A stretch of DNA of 25,003 nt from JBBRGK01 sp036741355 (GTDB lineage Bacteria > Chloroflexota > Dehalococcoidia > CAUJGQ01): assembly GCA_036741355.1 (NCBI GenBank), contig DAINSK010000049.1, positions 1 to 25,003 of the forward strand. Direction: 5' to 3'. The notes below the pieces were generated by a model. That model saw nothing but the letters and a program-made list of their open reading frames with translations. It had not been told where the DNA came from and searched no databases. Below, one piece after another: positions 21,391 through 25,003 of this stretch; position 1 is the first letter of the stretch; each line of letters starts with the position of its first letter. The position numbers and the translations under genes were made by a program.

Positions 21391-22260
21391 ATGCCCGGGT
21401 CATCCACGATCCATGTAAAACTGCGCGATCCCGGTGGCCATGAACGCGAGGTCACATTTGACCGGGACGTGATCCGAATAGGGCGCGCCCGCGACTGCGA
21501 TCTGTCGCTCGAAAGCGGCTTTATCTCGCGATACCATGCCCGGATCGAGCGTGCTGAAGGCGGCTGGGAAGTGATCGACGAAGGGAGTAAGAACGGTGTC
21601 TTCGTCAACGGCCAGCGCGTCGGTACCTCCGCGAGCCAGCCGCTGCATCAGGGTGATTCATTGCGCGTCGGCGACTACGGCCTGACCGTGGACTATGAAG
21701 AAGAGGACGACCTCGACCGCACCGTCATTATTCCACCGGCGGCGCGTCGGGGATCAGCGCCACTGGAACCTACGGCTCCGAACGAGGCCGGTATGACCCA
21801 GCCGCCGGCCAGGCCCCGGGCTGCTGAGCCGGCCGAACCGCCTCCAGCGCCCGAGGCAGTCATAATCGTCGAAGATCCCGAGCCCGTTTTCGTCCCCGAA
21901 GCGGCCGTCCCGGAAGTCAATGAGCCGGCAAGCGCCGCACCAGCTTCGAAGCCACCCGCACCGCTCCGCAAAGCCGGCGGTGGCTTGATCGTCGATTCTG
22001 CCGCGCGCAGGGTTACCTGGGACGGGCAGCCCCTGCCAAGCGCGGTGAGCAATCGCGAGCTTGACCTACTGATCGCGCTAACGGGTCAATCGCCGCGTTC
22101 GCCGCGGGAGTTGATCGAAGCGGTCTGGGGGCCCGGCGGAGGCGACGACGAGATGCTCGAACGACTGGTGCACCGCACGCAACTCAAGCTGCGGCCGGTC
22201 GCAAGCGATCGCCGGCTCCTCATACAGGAGCCCGACGGCGGCTACCGGCTTGGCGATTAA
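21391..22260 (+). CDS. FHA-domain protein with C-terminal winged helix (regulator)
   Basis: A 289-residue protein with two domains. The N-terminal FHA domain (about 5-102) has the phosphothreonine-binding pattern IGRARDCDLSL, ISRYHARI and SKNGVFVNG. A flexible Pro/Ala/Glu-rich linker follows (about 112-200). The C-terminal part (about 205-289) is an OmpR/PhoB-type winged helix: GLIVDSAARRVTWDGQPLP, SNRELDLLIAL, RSPRELIEAVWG, MLERLVHRTQLKLRP, and DGGYRL as the terminal hairpin. This resembles EmbR-like logic, in which phosphopeptide binding controls DNA binding, though the domain order is reversed. DLDRTVIIPP (about residues 107-116) after the FHA domain could be a phosphorylated Thr site. An excellent ribosome binding site (GGAGGTGA) precedes ATG 21391. 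The gene is divergent from the PP2C gene and ends in a 4-base tail-to-tail overlap with the ABC gene. Confidence 0.85.
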   Translation: MPGSSTIHVKLRDPGGHEREVTFDRDVIRIGRARDCDLSLESGFISRYHARIERAEGGWEVIDEGSKNGVFVNGQRVGTSASQPLHQGDSLRVGDYGLTVDYEEEDDLDRTVIIPPAARRGSAPLEPTAPNEAGMTQPPARPRAAEPAEPPPAPEAVIIVEDPEPVFVPEAAVPEVNEPASAAPASKPPAPLRKAGGGLIVDSAARRVTWDGQPLPSAVSNRELDLLIALTGQSPRSPRELIEAVWGPGGGDDEMLERLVHRTQLKLRPVASDRRLLIQEPDGGYRLGD

Positions 22261-24833
22261 TGCCGGTCTTTCAGCTTCTGGAGCACTAGGGCAAGTCCTG
22301 AGAACGCGATGATGAAGGCGCCGAGCACCACCCACGGTATGTACGGCTGGCCAGTTAGCGCCGGCGTTTGCGGGAACTGCTCGGCGATTCCGGCCAGCTT
22401 CACAACTCCGAATACCCGGCCGATCGCCTCGTAAGACCAGCGCGTCGCGACAATTGCCGAAAACGGCTTGACAACTCCCAGGTCGCGGACGGGCGTCAAG
22501 CCGCCGGCAAACAGGATCTGTGGCACCATGATCAGCGGCGCTAAAACGATCGCGCGATCCGAGTTTGTGACCGCGGCCGAAACGGCGAGAGCGACCGCAA
22601 CCGATGCAGCGCCGGCGAGAATCAGACTGGCGAAGGTAGCGGCGACGATGTGGACCGGGATGTTGACGTAGCCGGCGGTCACTCCGAGCAACATTCCGCT
22701 CTGGACAACGACCAGGAACCAGAGCACCGCGAGCTTCGAGGCGACATACGGCATGATGCGCAAATTGACCATGCGCTCGCGTCGGTAGATCGCGTTCTCC
22801 TTGGAGATTTCGCGGATCGCGTTCAGCGTGCCGAGCCAGACGGCCACGGCAGCGAGTAGGAACGCGAGCTGTGCCGCCTTGAGCGCGACGCTGTTGCCGT
22901 TTCCGGCGGCTACGTGGCATTCCGTGCCGACCGTAAAGTTGCCAGAGGTTAGGTTCGAACAATCGCGTCCGGAAATAGCTACGAGGTCTGAGTCGGGAGG
23001 CACGTTGATAAGCCGATTAGTCTCGGGGTCGCGTTGTATGGCCAACACCGAAGGGGTTGCCGCGTGCCACGCGAAGACCTCGAGATTAATCGGCGGCTCG
23101 AAAACGCTCCGACTGAAAAGGCCCCAGAGCAGCAAACCGATAATTGGCGCCTGCAGGAGCAGGATCGCGAGGTGCTTGCGGTCCCTGACCATCGTGTCAA
23201 CGTAGCGCCTGGTGAGGATGCCGAACTGGCGCCAAACTCCCGTGACCTGACGCCCGTTGCCTTTTGATAGGTCAGGGCGCGGACGCGATTCTGACGGGAG
23301 GGTCATCGCCTGTAACTGGACAAGCGGGGTTGTAATCTCCGACTGGTAGTCCGGCGACTGCCGGAAACGCTCTTCCCACTCCTCCGGCGAGTATTCGTTT
23401 TCGATCTGGTCGTAGATCTCTTCAAACTCGGCGGCACCGAAGTACTGCAGTGCATCGCGCGGCCCGCCGAAGTAAGCAAGGCGCCCGCCGCGAGTCAGGA
23501 ATGTGACTTTGTCGCACATTGAGATATCGCGTGTCGCATGGGTGACCAGGAGTATGGTGCGACCCTGGTCGGCCAGTTTGCGCAGCAGGTCCATCATGTG
23601 CGAGTCAGTGACCGGATCGAGACCAGAAGTCGGCTCGTCGAGGAAGAAGAGGGGTGGGCGTGTTAACAGCTCGACGCCGATGCTCACGCGCTTGCGCTGA
23701 CCGCCGCTCAGTTTATTAATGACCGTCTTACGCTGCTGATCCAGACCAAGCTCGGCAATGACGTTGTCGACACGTTTCTCCCGCTCGGACTTACTCGTGT
23801 CGGCGGGCATTCGCAATTGCGCCGAATACCGCAGTGCCCTTTCGACCGGAAGTTCGCCGTGAACGATGTCGTCCTGGGGAACGTATCCGATCTCTGAGCG
23901 GAACGAGGCAAAGTGGTCGTAGAGCTGATAGCCGTTGAGCAGCACCTCGCCGGATGTTGCCGGACTGATGCCGCTTGACGCGTTCAGCAGCGTTGTTTTG
24001 CCGGAGCCGGAAACGCCAACAATGGCGACAAACTCTCGTGGCTGAATAATCAGCGAGACGTCGTGAAGGATCGTCTTCTTACCGACGCGTTTACTCAGGT
24101 TAAGTGCCTGGAGCAGGATGCCCGCGGCCTTATCGACGTACTCAATCTCTCCGTTCTGAACGACGAGGCTGTACGGGCCGATCCGAATGACGTCCCCTTC
24201 AGTGAGCCCGCGTTGTCGAACCGGGACGTTGTTGACGAAGGTCGGAACGGTAGACGAGAGGCTGGTGATTGACCACTGGCTCCCGGCGCTGGATCGCTCA
24301 ATGACGGCGTGTTCGAGCGATACGCTTGGTGAGCCCAGCACGAGATCGTTAGTCGGCGCGCGTCCCAGGCGAATACGCGCAGCATCCGGGGCATGCGGAA
24401 TAACGTATCGCTGCTGCACGCCATCAGCGTCTCCAATGGCCCGGACATGGGAAGTTGACTTGCTTTCCCAGGCTTTCCGTACCTGCTGATTGACCTCCGG
24501 CGGCGGCACCAGTGACCGCTCCACCGATTCGCCGTGCACAGGAACGGAAGTTTCGACGCTGACCTCATACGGACCGATCACGATCGCTTCGCCGGGCGTT
24601 ACAGTGGCCGTTTCGTTGTGCAATAGCTGGTCGCGGACCTGCGTCCCGTTGGCGCCGCCGAGATCCTGGATATACAAGCCGCCATCTCGCCGCAGCAAGC
24701 GTGCATGTTGACGAGAAACGCGCTTGTCGGGCAGGACTACGTCGTTGTTCGGCGCTCTGCCTAGGGTGACGTCGTCTTTCTCGGTCGCTTCGTCATGAGT
24801 CTCATTACCATCGGTGATGCGTAGTTCAAGCAT
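22257..24833 (-). CDS. Double-FHA ABC transporter (ATPase plus permease)
   Basis: An 858-residue membrane protein combining two FHA domains, an ABC ATPase and an ABCG/ABC2-type permease. FHA1 (about 5-95) shows LGRAPNNDVVL, VSRQHARL and GGANGTQV. FHA2 (about 145-230) shows LGRAPTNDLVL, VSLEHAVI and VPTFVNNVPV. The ATPase has Walker A GVSGSGKT (273-280), signature LSGGQRKR (375-382), Walker B FFLDEPTSGLD (from 396) and the H-loop in LVTHATRD. About six membrane segments follow in the last 300 residues (for example ILLLQAPIIGLLLWGLF, LAVLWFLVVVQSGMLLGV, FIIAFSGLALVLQKL), with an extracytoplasmic loop containing two Cys. The substrate is unknown. ATG 24833 begins directly before FHA1; a longer start at 24872 would overlap the upstream gene. 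FHA binding of a phosphorylated partner probably controls transport. Confidence 0.9.
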   Translation of the reverse strand: MLELRITDGNETHDEATEKDDVTLGRAPNNDVVLPDKRVSRQHARLLRRDGGLYIQDLGGANGTQVRDQLLHNETATVTPGEAIVIGPYEVSVETSVPVHGESVERSLVPPPEVNQQVRKAWESKSTSHVRAIGDADGVQQRYVIPHAPDAARIRLGRAPTNDLVLGSPSVSLEHAVIERSSAGSQWSITSLSSTVPTFVNNVPVRQRGLTEGDVIRIGPYSLVVQNGEIEYVDKAAGILLQALNLSKRVGKKTILHDVSLIIQPREFVAIVGVSGSGKTTLLNASSGISPATSGEVLLNGYQLYDHFASFRSEIGYVPQDDIVHGELPVERALRYSAQLRMPADTSKSEREKRVDNVIAELGLDQQRKTVINKLSGGQRKRVSIGVELLTRPPLFFLDEPTSGLDPVTDSHMMDLLRKLADQGRTILLVTHATRDISMCDKVTFLTRGGRLAYFGGPRDALQYFGAAEFEEIYDQIENEYSPEEWEERFRQSPDYQSEITTPLVQLQAMTLPSESRPRPDLSKGNGRQVTGVWRQFGILTRRYVDTMVRDRKHLAILLLQAPIIGLLLWGLFSRSVFEPPINLEVFAWHAATPSVLAIQRDPETNRLINVPPDSDLVAISGRDCSNLTSGNFTVGTECHVAAGNGNSVALKAAQLAFLLAAVAVWLGTLNAIREISKENAIYRRERMVNLRIMPYVASKLAVLWFLVVVQSGMLLGVTAGYVNIPVHIVAATFASLILAGAASVAVALAVSAAVTNSDRAIVLAPLIMVPQILFAGGLTPVRDLGVVKPFSAIVATRWSYEAIGRVFGVVKLAGIAEQFPQTPALTGQPYIPWVVLGAFIIAFSGLALVLQKLKDRH

Positions 24834-24843
24834 TACGGCTCGA

Positions 24844-25003
24844 TCATAGGAGAGGCTCGCCGCCGTCCGCATACGCCGTTCGGCCGCTCCACGACCACTC
24901 GACTACGTCGGTGGGAGTTATGCGGATCACCGGCAACTCCTCTAACCTCATCGACGAATACTGCGGATAACGGGCCTCTAACGCTTCGACAGCCCGCCGT
25001 TGT
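24844..25003 (-). CDS. C-terminal end of a probable F420/FMN-dependent PPOX-fold protein (partial)
   Basis: The last 52 codons of a gene running off the window edge, ending at TGA 24846-24844. The visible sequence QRRAVEALEARYPQYSS, then LPVIRITPTDVVEWSW, looks like the C-terminal end of pyridoxamine-phosphate-oxidase-like (PPOX) flavin proteins, in particular the F420-dependent TIGR03668-type group. In those proteins a LxxKYPQY string is followed by a PVIxIxxxxVxxW strand. Binding of F420, FMN or heme cannot be decided from this fragment. The stop is 10 bases before the start of the double-FHA ABC transporter gene on the same strand, so the two are probably cotranscribed. Confidence 0.6.
   Translation of the reverse strand, partial: QRRAVEALEARYPQYSSMRLEELPVIRITPTDVVEWSWSGRTAYADGGEPLL

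Noticed and set aside
24843..24848. TATGAT as a promoter for a leaderless double-FHA ABC transporter mRNA
   Set aside because: The hexamer lies in the last codons of the upstream gene, which ends only 10 bases before the ABC start, so cotranscription is simpler; the -35 region is also poor.
1..25003. CRISPR arrays, IS elements or integrase/transposase genes
   Set aside because: No regularly spaced repeat array and no transposase or recombinase motif was found on either strand; the heptamer repeats are too short and irregular for CRISPR.

Overview
The window is high-GC bacterial DNA with short intergenic gaps. The gene set fits a Chloroflexota-like (Thermomicrobia-type) or related terrabacterial genome: a DUF6391 protein, FHA/PP2C phospho-signalling genes, an FHA-ABC transporter, a TIGR03960 radical SAM protein, and the tail of a probable F420-type PPOX flavin protein. 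That placement is an inference from gene content only; no rRNA or other phylogenetic marker is present.

Layout. (1) 1-2105: a G-rich, heptamer-repeat intergenic stretch, then acpS and an MBL-fold hydrolase on the minus strand and a DUF6391 gene on the plus strand. (2) 2154-3189: two nearly identical tRNA-Arg(TCT) genes exactly 960 bp apart, enclosing a MazE/MazF-type toxin-antitoxin pair whose toxin carries an 11-base C tract just after its start codon. (3) 3190-12586: an accessory, defence-type region. It holds a solitary CopG-like antitoxin, a small gene followed by a TumE(DUF6516)-like/ATPase chimera and a STAS-like DUF4325 gene, a lower-GC HEPN-domain gene, a type I restriction-modification operon (hsdR-hsdM-hsdS, with hsdS frameshifted and lacking its central spacer), and a VapB/VapC-type pair. 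(4) 12789-20167: mixed chromosomal genes: DUF1697, SthA-type transhydrogenase, an unrecognised small gene, a secreted GH25/DUF1906-like protein with an FN3 domain, a Tam-like methyltransferase, the TIGR03960 radical SAM protein and a Uma2 nuclease-fold protein. (5) 20357-25003: a phosphothreonine-signalling neighbourhood: PP2C phosphatase, FHA-winged-helix regulator, double-FHA ABC transporter, and the C-terminal end of a PPOX flavoprotein.

How they work together. The region from the tRNA-Arg pair to about 12.6 kb looks like a tRNA-anchored defence/toxin-antitoxin island, with several members decayed or switchable: C11 in mazF, a G5-site frameshift in hsdS, and a truncated ATPase fused to a toxin-like domain. 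No integrase was seen. The 20-25 kb block looks like parts of one Ser/Thr-phosphorylation circuit: the phosphatase removes phosphate, while the FHA domains of the regulator and the transporter would read phosphothreonine. The kinase itself is not in the window.

All function calls come from reading motifs and overall protein character; no database search was run.
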